A DNA stretch of 64,000 bases from Gammaproteobacteria bacterium (GCA_031291175.1 JARLJO010000078.1:62001-126000); one strand, 5' to 3'; shown: positions 9,248-18,827, counted from the stretch's first letter. Notes: generated by a model from the letters alone, not told the origin. Program-made: numbers and translations.

Positions 9248-9870
9248 CTAGAGGTAGTGTTTAGATAAGTGTGTCAGCTTTCTAAGCACTACCGCAAACT
9301 GAGCATGTAAAGCAAAAGGATACTCTGAATTATTTTTATTTTCCGCCAAATGAAAGCATACTCGACCTACTGTATTCCAGGCTGCGTGATAAGCACTTAA
9401 GTACGCGGTGACATCACCATTAAAGGCTTTAACTTCTTCTTGCAATGTTTCTGTTAACTGCTGCCAGATTAATTCCGCTGTTGTTAATGTGAGATATTCT
9501 ATACCACGAATAAACGGTGCCTCTGCTATTAGACGAGACATCTCATCCATAGGCATGAAACGGTAGGTGTTGGTTTTTCATTGCTGCCATTTTGTTTACA
9601 AACCTCAGCTATAAAACCATGTGAAAATCGTTGCCAAAAAGCAACGCTTGTTGGTAGCGGAACATCAAAATGAGTTAGCCCCAACTTCAACAGTCCGAGC
9701 GTATCGCTTAAGCAAAAAAAAGAATGAATTGTATCGGCTATACTTTCGGGCAGGCTTTCTTGATTGTCTTTATCGTTATAGAGATGCAGATGCAAATCGG
9801 GAGAAAAAGCCATGCTTAATGAAACCATGCCATCACTTTTTAGACGCCATTGTTGACAAATCCCGATCAC
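9248..9870 (-). pseudogene. Frameshifted N-terminal remnant of a SNF2-type helicase
   Basis: Two minus-strand frames join across a shift near 9540-9556: the first (from 9870) reads to NEKPTPT and the second resumes MPMDEMSRLIAEAPFIRG. The joined text ends VGRVCFHLAENKNNSEYPFAL, which resembles the N-terminal region of bacterial SNF2-family helicases (HAAW...FHLAENK...PFAF). Neither the Walker A nor the DEAH box of the helicase core is present; the reading ends at 9248. Thus it is both frameshifted and truncated. The assignment rests on remembered family motifs and is tentative. Confidence 0.55.
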
Positions 9871-9980
9871 TATTTAATTTATCATTTGCCACTTCATATT
9901 ACTCTATTCATCATTTTTTTATGAAAGAATATCTGTATAATCCCTATCCATACAATAAAACCATAACGAGGAAAAATACC

Positions 9981-10310
9981 ATGCTACGCAATTCCACAAC
10001 CACTCAATTTTATTCTGCATTTGCCGCTCTGAAAGAGAATATTAATGACGATACCTATGGAGAACTCCTTCGACGTCTAACCAGTGCTTTCAATCAGTTG
10101 CAAGCGGATAGACAAACTTTAGAAGCGTACGGCAAAGCCATTATTAAATTAATGACGGACAAAAAAGCAGAGCGTGGCCTGGCAGAAGGTCAACGTGACG
10201 CATTAACAGAATTTTATGTGGTTTTTGGAGAAAAAGCACCGTCGCCCAACTCACCTACGCCTGATCAAAGCAAAGAAGCCGTCCATGCCAACCGACAATT
10301 TAAACCTTAA
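9981..10310 (+). CDS. Small hypothetical protein, helical
   Basis: 109 residues with a leucine/glutamine-rich, probably helical middle (ELLRRLTSAFNQLQADRQTLEA) and a Pro/Ser-rich tail (KAPSPNSPTPDQ). The ATG at 9981 has cgagga upstream; the same frame is open from 9621, but that part runs antisense to the decayed helicase and is probably noncoding. No domain recognised. Similar small helical proteins with polar tails are frequent near effector genes in Legionellales; function unknown. Confidence 0.55.
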   Translation: MLRNSTTTQFYSAFAALKENINDDTYGELLRRLTSAFNQLQADRQTLEAYGKAIIKLMTDKKAERGLAEGQRDALTEFYVVFGEKAPSPNSPTPDQSKEAVHANRQFKP

Positions 10311-10400
10311 CCCGCATGCTGGTTTGAGCGGATGGCTGCATTAAACGCGCCATCCACTCTTTCTTCTAGCCAAGAGAACAAAATATCTCTCCCAGAAAAA

Positions 10401-11144
10401 CTAAATGCCGCGCTGACGAACTGCTTCAAATAAGAAAATGCCCGTGGCAACGGAAACATTCAAGCTTGAAACAGAGCCTTGCATTGGAATATTCAATAAC
10501 ATATCACAATGCTCTCGTGTTAACCGTCGCAGCCCCTGACCTTCAGCCCCTAAGACTAAAGCAAGCGGCAAATTTAAATCGGCTTGATATAAGCTTTTAT
10601 CCGCTTCACCCGCAGCACCAAACATCCATACGCCCTGCTCTTTCAAAGACCGCATGGTACGAGCCAAGTTTGTCACTTGTACAAAAGGAACAACCTCAGC
10701 GGCGCCGCAAGCGACTTTACTGACGGTCGGTGTGATACCAACGGATTTATCTTTTGGCGTAATGACAGCATGCACACCCGCCGCATCTGCACTGCGTAAG
10801 CACGCGCCTAAATTGTGAGGATCTTGAATGCCATCGAGAATAAGGAAAAAAGGTCGCTTATGCTCGCTTATGATATTTTCCAAATCATTTTCGGAATAAC
10901 TTTTTGGTTTGTGGCAGGCAGCCACGACACCTTGATGGACTTCGTTACCCGTCATTCTGTCCAGCTCATGACGCGACGCCTCTGCAATGGGGATGCGCTC
11001 GCTCTCAGCTAACTCAATGACGGCCTGGATTTTTTGATCTTGGCGTTCTTTTTGAACGTAGAGCTGAATCACACGCTCAGGTTGCTTTGCCAATAATGAT
11101 TCGACGGCATGCAACCCAAAAATAAATAATTTATTCGTACTCAT
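10401..11144 (-). CDS. rlmB: 23S rRNA (guanosine-2251-2'-O)-methyltransferase RlmB
   Basis: SpoU/TrmH-type knotted methyltransferase of 247 residues that 2'-O-methylates G2251 in the 23S rRNA P loop. The N-terminal L30e-like domain starts FIFGLHAVESLLAKQP; the SPOUT domain carries the three SpoU motifs: LDGIQDPHNLGACLRSADAAG, ALVLGAEGQGLRR and IPMQGSVSSLNVSVATGI. Its ATG overlaps the rnr stop by four bases, the standard rnr-rlmB operon of gammaproteobacteria. Confidence 0.96.
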   Translation of the reverse strand: MSTNKLFIFGLHAVESLLAKQPERVIQLYVQKERQDQKIQAVIELAESERIPIAEASRHELDRMTGNEVHQGVVAACHKPKSYSENDLENIISEHKRPFFLILDGIQDPHNLGACLRSADAAGVHAVITPKDKSVGITPTVSKVACGAAEVVPFVQVTNLARTMRSLKEQGVWMFGAAGEADKSLYQADLNLPLALVLGAEGQGLRRLTREHCDMLLNIPMQGSVSSLNVSVATGIFLFEAVRQRGI

Positions 11145-13387
11145 AAGCTTTTTTTCTTTGATCCTTTTCTCTTTTTCACAACTTTAGCATTTTGGGTTTT
11201 GGTAGAGGTTCTTTCTACTTCGCCAGCTAATTGAAAATCGATTTGTCTTTGATCCAGATCCACACGGACGACTTTGATTTTAATCGGGTCACCCAGACGG
11301 AAACGACGACCGGTTCTCTCGCCTAACATGGCTTGCTTGGTTGGATCGAACTGATAATAATCGTTAGGCAATGTGCTGATGTGAACCAGACCTTCGACAT
11401 AAATATCTTTTAGCTCTACAAAAAAACCAAATCCGGTTACGGTTGCGATCACACCATCAAATTCTTCGCCGACTTTATCTAGCATGAATTCACATTTCAA
11501 CCAGTCGACAACTTCACGTGTCGCATCATCGGCGCGACGCTCAGTCATTGAGCAATGCTCACCTTGGCTTTCAAGGGCTGCAAAAGCTTCCTGGCTGTTT
11601 TTTATGTCTTTTTGCAGTACTTGGCGTATAGCACGATGCACTAACAGGTCAGGATAACGACGAATTGGCGAGGTAAAGTGCGCATACGCATCATAAGCTA
11701 AACCGAAATGGCCTTTGTTCTCGGCGCTATAAACGGCTTGGCTCAAAGAACGCAACAACATCATTTGAATCAAATGGCCGTCGGGTCTTTCGGAAATAGC
11801 CTGCAATAAGTGCGCATAATCACCCGGTGTTGGCTGGCTGCGACCTGGCAACTTCAACCCGAGCTCGCCCAGGAAACGGCGCAAGTCTTCGAGCTTTTGA
11901 TCGGTTGGCCCTTCATGATTTCGATATAACGCAGGGATATTGTGTTTGAGCAGAAATTCGGCGGCGCAGATGTTCGCGCATAACATGCATTCTTCAATCA
12001 CACGATGCGCATCGTTACGGTGCATTGGAATAATACGCGCGATCTTGCGGCCTTCTCCAAAAATAATTTTGGTTTCAGGCATGTCAAAATCAATGGAACC
12101 ACGCGCTGTGCGTGCGGAATGAAGCGTGTGATACAACGCAAACAAATCTTTTAAGTTGGGCAACAGTGCTTTGAATTGCGCTTGTAATTCCACATCGTTT
12201 TGCTCAACCATCGCAAACACTTGATTGTAGGTCAGGCGAGCATGCGAATGGATAACCGCTTCATGGAAAGCATAAAGCATGATTTTGCCAGCGCTATTGA
12301 TTTTCATCTCGCAAACTTGTGTCAAGCGATCGACTTTGGGTTTTAAGGAGCAAAGCCCATTGGACAACGCTTCTGGCAACATGGGAATAACGCGCTCTGG
12401 AAAATAGACTGAGTTACCACGGTTAGTGGCTTCGCGATCCAGTGCACTTCCTGGCTTCACGTAATGGCTGACATCAGCAATGGCAACGTATAAAACCCAA
12501 CCGTTACCTTCAGGCGCAGCATAGACAGCATCATCAAAATCTTTGGCATCTTCGCCATCAATGGTCACGAATGGCAGGTGGCGTAAATCCATACGGCCTT
12601 TTGACGCGGACTCTGGCACATCCACAGGAAACCGTGTTGACTCATCTAACACATCATCCGGCCAGATATAAGGCAAGTCATGATTGCGAATAGCGACATC
12701 AATTTCCATCCCCGGCGCCATGTGGTCACCTAAGATTTCTACAACCCTGCCAACGGGTCTATCTCTTGCAGTTGGCTGTTGCGTGACGGCAACCACGACC
12801 ATTTGTCCGTCTTTGGCCTCGCCAATTTCGGCGGGGGGGATCAAAATTTCTTGGGTAATACGCTGATTGGTCGCTTCAACAAAGAAAGCGCCATGTTCTG
12901 AAAAGAATCGTCCCACTAATTGCTGGGTGTTGTGCTCCAGGACTTCAACCACAATGGCTTCGCTGCGGCCTCTCTGATCAATGCCAGAAACACGCGCCAA
13001 AACACGGTCACCGTGAAAGACCAGCCGCATTTGACGGCCATTCAGAAATAAGTCGTCGCCACCCGCATCCGGCACGACAAAACCAAAACCGTCTTTATGG
13101 CCAATGACGCGACCGGCGATAAGTTCCATTTTTTCAATGGGGCCGTAGGTGCCACGACGATTTTTGTGTAATTGGCCATCGCGGACCATCGCACCCAAGC
13201 GGCGACGAAACGCTTCTCGTTCTACGTCTGTTTCTATGTTGAGCTCGATCAGTAATTGCTTACGAGTGGCAGGACGCCCTCTTTCGGCAAGGTAATCAAG
13301 GATAAACTCGCGGCTAGGAACCGGATTTTCGTATTTTTGAGCTTCCCGCTCTTCAAACTGATCTTTTTTTCGCAATATCTTCACCAT
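11141..13387 (-). CDS. rnr: Ribonuclease R
   Basis: Processive 3'-5' exoribonuclease of the RNB family acting on structured RNA. 748 residues: N-terminal winged-helix (REFILDYLAERGRPATRKQL), two cold-shock domains, the RNB domain with TIDGEDAKDFDDAVYA holding the metal-binding aspartates, HFTSPIRRYPDLLVHR, and a C-terminal S1 domain followed by a short basic tail (KVVKKRKGSKKKS). Lacks only a recognisable strong ribosome site at its ATG. First gene of the rnr-rlmB operon. Confidence 0.97.
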   Translation of the reverse strand: MVKILRKKDQFEEREAQKYENPVPSREFILDYLAERGRPATRKQLLIELNIETDVEREAFRRRLGAMVRDGQLHKNRRGTYGPIEKMELIAGRVIGHKDGFGFVVPDAGGDDLFLNGRQMRLVFHGDRVLARVSGIDQRGRSEAIVVEVLEHNTQQLVGRFFSEHGAFFVEATNQRITQEILIPPAEIGEAKDGQMVVVAVTQQPTARDRPVGRVVEILGDHMAPGMEIDVAIRNHDLPYIWPDDVLDESTRFPVDVPESASKGRMDLRHLPFVTIDGEDAKDFDDAVYAAPEGNGWVLYVAIADVSHYVKPGSALDREATNRGNSVYFPERVIPMLPEALSNGLCSLKPKVDRLTQVCEMKINSAGKIMLYAFHEAVIHSHARLTYNQVFAMVEQNDVELQAQFKALLPNLKDLFALYHTLHSARTARGSIDFDMPETKIIFGEGRKIARIIPMHRNDAHRVIEECMLCANICAAEFLLKHNIPALYRNHEGPTDQKLEDLRRFLGELGLKLPGRSQPTPGDYAHLLQAISERPDGHLIQMMLLRSLSQAVYSAENKGHFGLAYDAYAHFTSPIRRYPDLLVHRAIRQVLQKDIKNSQEAFAALESQGEHCSMTERRADDATREVVDWLKCEFMLDKVGEEFDGVIATVTGFGFFVELKDIYVEGLVHISTLPNDYYQFDPTKQAMLGERTGRRFRLGDPIKIKVVRVDLDQRQIDFQLAGEVERTSTKTQNAKVVKKRKGSKKKSL

Positions 13388-13724
13388 TTACACTATATTA
13401 ATATTCTCTGCGATATAAGATACTCCTCATGAGCTCCTTTTTCCATCTATTCAAAAAAAACTCACCTGTTTTAGGGGTTAAATCGATTTAAAGTCGCTTA
13501 GACGTGAGAGAATTCTGTTATTCGTTTGTGCTAGACTTGAGGGTCAGCTTAATAATGACTGGGGTCCTGTCAGGGTGGGGAGACTTTTTTCGTGCTCGCA
13601 AGCTCCGCGCGTAAAAAGCCTCCCCACCCTGCCACCCCGCTCTTTTATTCATTCCCGCTCTGGCGGGAATGATAAATAAAGCTAGAGATTATGGATAGAA
13701 TGACTGAAAATTAGGAGCTTTATT
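13388..13724. other. Divergent intergenic region between rnr and lipoprotein gene
   Basis: 337 bases between divergently read genes, so both promoters should lie here. It also carries a copy of the variable-stem repeat (13556-13671, separate entry). I cannot place convincing -35/-10 pairs. Confidence 0.6.
13556..13671. repeat. Variable-stem structured repeat, copy 1
   Basis: Constant left flank tgactggggtcctgtc (13556-13571), a variable stem agggtggggag...(13572-) that pairs with ...ctccccaccct (to 13630) with a single mismatch over 18 bases, a constant loop rich in cgtgctcgc/ctccgcgcgt, and a constant right flank tgccacccc. A second, unrelated hairpin follows: cattcccgc (13650-13658) with gcgggaatg (13663-13671). 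Copies 2 and 3 keep the constant parts and replace both stems. Confidence 0.8.
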
Positions 13725-13958
13725 ATGATTTATCGAAAAATCTTGGTATCACTTTTTGCACTTTGTCTTTGCCCTCTTTTAAATAGCTGCACCCTTTTCC
13801 CGGATAATGATGACAGCCACCATCGTACTTGCAGCGAGCTAAAACATCGCATGATATTCAATAACGGCGCAGGGGCGATGGATCAAAACCAGGCTTTCCA
13901 GGCGCGCTCAGAACAAGCGAAGTTAAACCAAACATATCATGATGAAAACTGCATTTAA
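13725..13958 (+). CDS. Small predicted lipoprotein
   Basis: 77 residues: positively charged start (MIYRK), hydrophobic core and lipobox LNSC, so the cysteine near residue 22 should be lipidated after signal peptidase II. The mature part is short and polar with two further cysteines (CSEL and terminal NCI) that could pair. Ribosome site aggag lies upstream of the ATG. It precedes the erythrin-VIT gene by 27 bases on the same strand. Function unknown. Confidence 0.75.
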   Translation: MIYRKILVSLFALCLCPLLNSCTLFPDNDDSHHRTCSELKHRMIFNNGAGAMDQNQAFQARSEQAKLNQTYHDENCI

Positions 13959-13985
13959 TCCTTCATTATCGCGAAGACTATTGCC

Positions 13986-15017
13986 ATGAATATACTCGAC
14001 AATTGGAAAGAAGAAAAAAGCTCGGCCTACCTTTACCGTATCATTGCAGAAAAAGAAACAAATAAAGTCCACCAAACGCTTTTTCTGGGTTTGGCTGCCA
14101 TGGCTGAAGAGCAAGCCAGTATTTGGGCCGAGCAACTCAAAAAAACCAATACACCTGAACCCACGCTTCACCCCACGCTTCGCATCCGAATGATTGCCTG
14201 GCTGATAAAACGATTTGGCGCAAGACGCCTGCGTCTGATTTTAGCGGCCACCAAAGTGCGCGGCATGTCGATTTATCGTCAAGATCATGTGTGTAACCAA
14301 TTCCCAGGTGTGTTTGGTAACATGGAGGAAAAGCACGGTAATATCAAAAATGGGAGCAACATCCGCGCGGCGGTTTTTGGTGTGAATGATGGACTATTAT
14401 CGAATGCCAGTTTGATTTTAGGTGTAGCAGGCGCGCATGCGGATCCGCATTTTATTTTGATTTCCGGTATTGCCGGGCTTTTAGCCGGAGCTTGCTCAAT
14501 GGGTTCTGGGGAGTATGTTTCTGTCCGCTCTCAACGTGAAATGCTTGAGTATCAACTGGAACTTGAAAAACATGAACTGGACACTTATCCAGAAGAAGAG
14601 GCCAAAGAACTCGCTTTGATTTACGAAGCCCGCGGCTTGCCGAAAGAGGAAGCAGCGCGGATTGCGAACATCTTGATTCAGGATCCCGAAAAAGCGCTAG
14701 ATACGTTGGCGCGAGAAGAGCTTGGGATTAATCCAGATGATTTGGTTTCTCCTTGGGGAGCCGCTATTTCATCTTTTGTGTCATTTGTGGTTGGGGCGCT
14801 GGTTCCCTTACTGCCATTTTTGTTTTGGCAGTCTCGCTACAATCTGGTGATCTCCATCGGTTTAACGGCCGCTTCGCTCTTTGGCATTGGCGCATCACTT
14901 AGCTTATTTACTCAACGCAATGCGTGGGCAAGTGGCTTGCGCACACTGCTGATTGGGATCGCGGCAGGGGCACTGACTTACTTCATTGGAAGCTTACTTG
15001 GGGTGCAAGCATCGTAA
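13986..15017 (+). CDS. Erythrin-VIT1/CCC1 fusion, probable iron/manganese exporter (MbfA-like)
   Basis: 343 residues. Residues 1-110 form a ferritin-like (erythrin) helical domain with acidic metal ligands (IIAEKETNKVHQTLF, AAMAEEQASIWAEQL). The rest is a VIT1/CCC1 membrane domain: VFGVNDGLLSNASLILGVAG, SMGSGEYVSVRSQREM, a Glu-rich cytoplasmic segment (YPEEEAKELA) and three C-terminal helices. Characterised MbfA proteins of this architecture export iron from the inner membrane and aid peroxide resistance. Metal and direction are inferred from those relatives. Dps, elsewhere in the window, also handles iron. Confidence 0.85.
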   Translation: MNILDNWKEEKSSAYLYRIIAEKETNKVHQTLFLGLAAMAEEQASIWAEQLKKTNTPEPTLHPTLRIRMIAWLIKRFGARRLRLILAATKVRGMSIYRQDHVCNQFPGVFGNMEEKHGNIKNGSNIRAAVFGVNDGLLSNASLILGVAGAHADPHFILISGIAGLLAGACSMGSGEYVSVRSQREMLEYQLELEKHELDTYPEEEAKELALIYEARGLPKEEAARIANILIQDPEKALDTLAREELGINPDDLVSPWGAAISSFVSFVVGALVPLLPFLFWQSRYNLVISIGLTAASLFGIGASLSLFTQRNAWASGLRTLLIGIAAGALTYFIGSLLGVQAS

Positions 15018-15040
15018 ATGGCACCGAAGATGCCGCTATT

Positions 15041-15532
15041 TTATTTTGCGACTTTTTTGCTAAGTGTTGTTAGCAAATCATTCCAGGGCTTATCTTCTAT
15101 GAGCCAATAGCTGCCTTTGCGTTTCGTCAAAAGAGGCTTAGCAACACAAACAGAAATTGCCTGACCACACTTTAAGCTGACAACCTTCCCAGGTTCAATC
15201 AAAGAGCAGGTCAACGAAAAATCTTTTTTATCGAGCAAAATGGCCGAACCATTACCCGGACGCAAATAAGAAGACCATCCTGCGCTCATCGAGGGTTTTT
15301 TCGCCGTATGATCTAGCCAAACACTTTTTGATGAGATGTTTTTTAAAAGATACAGTTGCGGAAGTCCTTGCGAATTCGCGCCCGGCAATAGGATGTTTTG
15401 ATCTTGCGGTTTTGACTTGATCGGTGCGCAGGAAAGAGTAGATGCAACGACCGCTTTAGGAGGAGCCTCTGTTGCATAGCTGATACTATTCAAGCAGATA
15501 GCAAAAAATAAAAAACTCAACCCTTTACGCAT
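15041..15532 (-). CDS. Secreted protein of unknown function
   Basis: The start is placed at 15532, where gaggt lies upstream of MRKGLSFLFFAICLNSISYA, a standard signal peptide with likely cleavage after SYA. The mature part (about 140 residues) has three or four cysteines (TLSCAPIK, SLTCSLIEPG, SLKCGQAISVCV), suggesting periplasmic disulfides. No family recognised. It converges on the VIT gene and may be monocistronic. An upstream in-frame start at 15598 would place charged residues before the signal peptide and is less likely. Confidence 0.7.
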   Translation of the reverse strand: MRKGLSFLFFAICLNSISYATEAPPKAVVASTLSCAPIKSKPQDQNILLPGANSQGLPQLYLLKNISSKSVWLDHTAKKPSMSAGWSSYLRPGNGSAILLDKKDFSLTCSLIEPGKVVSLKCGQAISVCVAKPLLTKRKGSYWLIEDKPWNDLLTTLSKKVAK

Positions 15533-15702
15533 CGTGCTTACCTCAATCGTATATTGTTTATTGTTATTGTCATTCTGTGCGCTGGCGAGTGTAATCAAAT
15601 CCTGTCTTAATTACAATCAAAAGGAAAAACCTAACTCTCTTGATTTTAAAAATGGATTCCGACAAACTGAATGACACTGACAACCTGGATGAAGGATCAA
15701 CC

Positions 15703-16434
15703 ATGGCTCTCTCTCGACTTTTCTCCTCCGACAAATCATTAAATACGCCTTTAACAGACTGCATCGAAATCAAGAGTGAGACACCGACGCCAATCCATTC
15801 AGCGCAAAGACCGCAAAGCCCACTCATGCAATATTCTTCATTTAGCCAATCCCGACAAAGCCAACAGAAAGACCAGCTCGAGCAACTTATCGCTGCTGAA
15901 GAAGAAAAATTTGAACCTTTAATGCAAGCAATTTACGAAGGGATTCAAACTATTTCTGATAAGAAAATAAGAACATTATTAACTAACACGTTTGCTAATG
16001 ATGTTCGCAATATTCCGGATTTGCAAAAAGTAATTCGCAAGAGTGCCTGCAACAATGTTGTTAATACCAAATGTTGTTGTATGTGTTGCGGCTTGACTGC
16101 AGCAGGAGCGCTCGCAGCAAGCATGGTGAGCGGCTTATTTGTCGGCGTAATGGGAATATTTGGCGCGGGCGCCTGGAAGTGGGGCTCTGTTGCCGTCGCT
16201 GCAGAATACGGAGCTATGGCTGGTGGCGGGGCCGGCTTTCTGAGTGCTAGCGCAATGTATCTCGCCGGATTTTATCAATTAGTGCAATTGTCTCAAACCA
16301 CCAAACAAGCCGATCAAATCATACTTAACTTAAGCGCGTTGAAAAACCAATACAATGCATTAGCCGCAGAAAGACAGTCTCCCGTTGACGAGGAACAACC
16401 CGGCAGAAGCCCCATGCACACCGTCCGATTCTAA
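15703..16434 (+). CDS. Orphan membrane protein with cysteine cluster, effector-like
   Basis: 243 residues from the ATG at 15703, preceded by gaagga at good spacing; the frame is open to a TTG at 15640 and an ATG at 15652, both without ribosome sites. N-terminal third is Ser/Gln/Pro-rich and polar, then a helical segment (LEQLIAAEEEKFEPLMQAIY), then NTKCCCMCCG, a run of five cysteines in six positions directly before two long Gly/Ala-rich hydrophobic stretches. Such cysteines beside a membrane hairpin are possible S-acylation sites. No family recognised. The layout suits a protein inserted in host membranes; that is inference. Confidence 0.65.
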   Translation: MALSRLFSSDKSLNTPLTDCIEIKSETPTPIHSAQRPQSPLMQYSSFSQSRQSQQKDQLEQLIAAEEEKFEPLMQAIYEGIQTISDKKIRTLLTNTFANDVRNIPDLQKVIRKSACNNVVNTKCCCMCCGLTAAGALAASMVSGLFVGVMGIFGAGAWKWGSVAVAAEYGAMAGGGAGFLSASAMYLAGFYQLVQLSQTTKQADQIILNLSALKNQYNALAAERQSPVDEEQPGRSPMHTVRF

Positions 16435-16443
16435 AAAAGAATG

Positions 16444-17238
16444 CTAAACAGCGACAGCGGCTTTGATATGTGGATGCGCCTCGTAATTCACAATCTCGAA
16501 GTCGTCGTATTGATAATCAAAAAGCGAAGCGGGTTTACGCTTAATTTGCAATTGTGGCAAAGGGAATGGTGTACGCGATAACTGCAAATTCACTTGCTCT
16601 AAATGATTAGAATAAATGTGGCAATCTCCACCTGTCCAAATAAATTCGCCAACTTCTAAATCGCATTGCTGCGCCAACATGTGGGTTAACAATGCGTAAG
16701 AGGCGATATTAAAAGGCACGCCTAAAAAAGAGTCCGCAGAACGTTGATAGAGCTGACAAGAGAGACGACCGTTTGCCACGTAAAACTGAAACAATAAGTG
16801 GCAAGGCGGTAATGCCATTTTGGATAAATCGCCGACATTCCATGCGCTAACAATTAAACGGCGTGAATCCGGGTTCTTTTTAATCTGATCAACCAGACCG
16901 CTCATTTGATCGATGACTTTACCGTCTGCCGTTTCCCAGGCGCGCCACTGTTTGCCATACACGGGACCTAAATTGCCATCTTGATCTGCCCATTCATCCC
17001 AAATCGTCACATTGTTTTCATGCAAATAGCCGATATTGGTACTACCCTTCAGAAACCAAAGCAATTCATGAATGATACTGCGTAGGGATAATTTTTTTGT
17101 CGTCACCAGTGGAAAACCTTTGCGCAAATCAAAACGCATCTGATAGGCAAATACGCTCAATGTGCCGGTGCCGGTTCGATCTTGTTTTTGAATGCCGTTA
17201 TCACGAATATGTCTTAAAAAATCTAAATATTGTTGCAT
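16444..17238 (-). CDS. thyA: Thymidylate synthase
   Basis: Methylates dUMP to dTMP using methylene-tetrahydrofolate; 264 residues, the E. coli length. Motifs: [31 protein letters not shown] with the catalytic cysteine, [18 protein letters not shown], and the C-terminal IKAAVAV. Its start overlaps the lgt 3' end by 16 bases, matching the lgt-thyA operon of gammaproteobacteria. Confidence 0.98.
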   Translation of the reverse strand: MQQYLDFLRHIRDNGIQKQDRTGTGTLSVFAYQMRFDLRKGFPLVTTKKLSLRSIIHELLWFLKGSTNIGYLHENNVTIWDEWADQDGNLGPVYGKQWRAWETADGKVIDQMSGLVDQIKKNPDSRRLIVSAWNVGDLSKMALPPCHLLFQFYVANGRLSCQLYQRSADSFLGVPFNIASYALLTHMLAQQCDLEVGEFIWTGGDCHIYSNHLEQVNLQLSRTPFPLPQLQIKRKPASLFDYQYDDFEIVNYEAHPHIKAAVAV

Positions 17239-18020
17239 CGCTTGTTACTCCAATAAGCCCACACGAACATGGCAATACCCAACAGTATCATGGGAAACGA
17301 TAATAATTGACCTTCCGTCAGCCATCCAAAAGCTAAATACCCTTTTTGCAAATCGGGTTCACGGAAAAATTCCACTGTAAAACGAAATAGGCCATAACAA
17401 ATTAAAAATAAGCCTGACACCGCATAGCGGGGTCGAGGCTTAATTGAAAAAATCCACAAAATAAGAAAGAGCACAACCCCTTCTAAAACAAACTCATACA
17501 ACTGCGATGGGTGTCTCGGCAAAGGCCCCCCATTGGGAAATACCATGGCCCAAGGCGCATCCGTGACGCGACCCCATAATTCACTATTAATAAAATTTCC
17601 GATTCGACCCGCTCCCAATCCAATTGGGATAACCGGTGCTAGCAAGTCCGTCACCTCGGGTAAGGATTTTCCGATTTTGCGAGCATAAATCCACATCGCC
17701 AGAATCACGCCAATCAAACCGCCATGGAAAGACATGCCGCCTTTCCAGATCTGAAACAATAACAAGGGGTTAGCGCTCAAATCAGGCCATGCATAAAACA
17801 ACATATAGCCAACGCGACCGCCGACAATGATCCCGAGTGCCGCATAAAACAAAATGTCCGAAATTTGATCAGCAGTAAAGCCACGCTCTGAATGCCTCAC
17901 TCGCCAGGTTAAAAGCGCCCAGCCACCGACAAAGCCAATCAAGTACATCAAGCCATACCAATGGACAGAAAGTGGCCCAACGTGAAAGGCGATCGGGTTA
18001 ATTTCAGGGTAAGTTAACAT
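17223..18020 (-). CDS. lgt: Prolipoprotein diacylglyceryl transferase
   Basis: Inner-membrane enzyme that moves diacylglycerol from phosphatidylglycerol to the lipobox cysteine of prolipoproteins. 265 residues and about seven membrane segments. Signature [18 protein letters not shown] and the HGGLIG loop are present, as are HPSQLYEF and the C-terminal arginine-containing segment [20 protein letters not shown]. Upstream of and overlapping thyA. Confidence 0.97.
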   Translation of the reverse strand: MLTYPEINPIAFHVGPLSVHWYGLMYLIGFVGGWALLTWRVRHSERGFTADQISDILFYAALGIIVGGRVGYMLFYAWPDLSANPLLLFQIWKGGMSFHGGLIGVILAMWIYARKIGKSLPEVTDLLAPVIPIGLGAGRIGNFINSELWGRVTDAPWAMVFPNGGPLPRHPSQLYEFVLEGVVLFLILWIFSIKPRPRYAVSGLFLICYGLFRFTVEFFREPDLQKGYLAFGWLTEGQLLSFPMILLGIAMFVWAYWSNKRCNNI

Positions 18021-18035
18021 AAAATTTCAGCAGCC

Positions 18036-18827
18036 TTAAACAGGAATTAACATCTCAATTGCGACTACCAGCAAGAATAGCCCAAACAGTCGTTTTAATA
18101 CAGACGTAGGTAATTTATAAGCAATTGCCGTGCCAACAGGGGCAAATAATACACTACTCGCAGCAATACCCAGGAAGGCCGGCCAATACACATAGCCCGT
18201 ACTCCAAGGTAAGTGCATCACCGACATACCCAAAAGCATGAAGCTTACGGTTGAAACAAAGGCAACCCCAATACTGCAAGCAGTGGATGTTCCCGTGGCC
18301 TCTCGCATGTTTAATTCACAACGCAATAAAAGCGGAATTAGCATGGTGCCACCCCCTGCCCCCAATATGCTACACAAAACGCCAATGATGGAAGCCACTA
18401 TTCGCCGCCACAAAAGCGTAGGCAATGCCTTCGTTCGATCTTCTAAATTAGTAAACAATACACGATAGGCGACATAGATTAAAAATATTCCAAAAAATAT
18501 TTTCAGATAGTGAGAGGGCAAATCGTGAGCGACAACGGCACCCGTCAATGTGCCAATGATTAACCACGGCATGAGCTGGGCTACCATCTCTTTGCGCACG
18601 GCACCCTGTTTTAACTGTGCTCGCAACGCTGACAGCAAGGTAATCATAATCGTCGCCAAAGATGTCCCTATGGCCATGTGCATCACATAGTCGACCGGCA
18701 TCAACTTAAAATGCAAAAAGACAGCCGCGAGCGCCGGCACCACAATGATGCCCCCACCCACACCTAACATACCAGCGAGGATGCCGGCGAAAGCGCCAAT
18801 GATAAGATAAATTCCAAACATGGCCAT
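18036..18827 (-). CDS. TSUP-family membrane permease
   Basis: Sulfite exporter TauE/SafE family (TSUP), 263 residues, eight hydrophobic segments with the two family repeats: GMLGVGGGIIVVPAL near residue 19 and CSILGAGGGTMLIPLLL near residue 155. Members move sulfite, sulfoacetate or other organic anions; the substrate is unknown here. It lies 15 bases upstream of lgt on the same strand and is probably the first gene of a TSUP-lgt-thyA operon. Confidence 0.9.
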   Translation of the reverse strand: MAMFGIYLIIGAFAGILAGMLGVGGGIIVVPALAAVFLHFKLMPVDYVMHMAIGTSLATIMITLLSALRAQLKQGAVRKEMVAQLMPWLIIGTLTGAVVAHDLPSHYLKIFFGIFLIYVAYRVLFTNLEDRTKALPTLLWRRIVASIIGVLCSILGAGGGTMLIPLLLRCELNMREATGTSTACSIGVAFVSTVSFMLLGMSVMHLPWSTGYVYWPAFLGIAASSVLFAPVGTAIAYKLPTSVLKRLFGLFLLVVAIEMLIPV

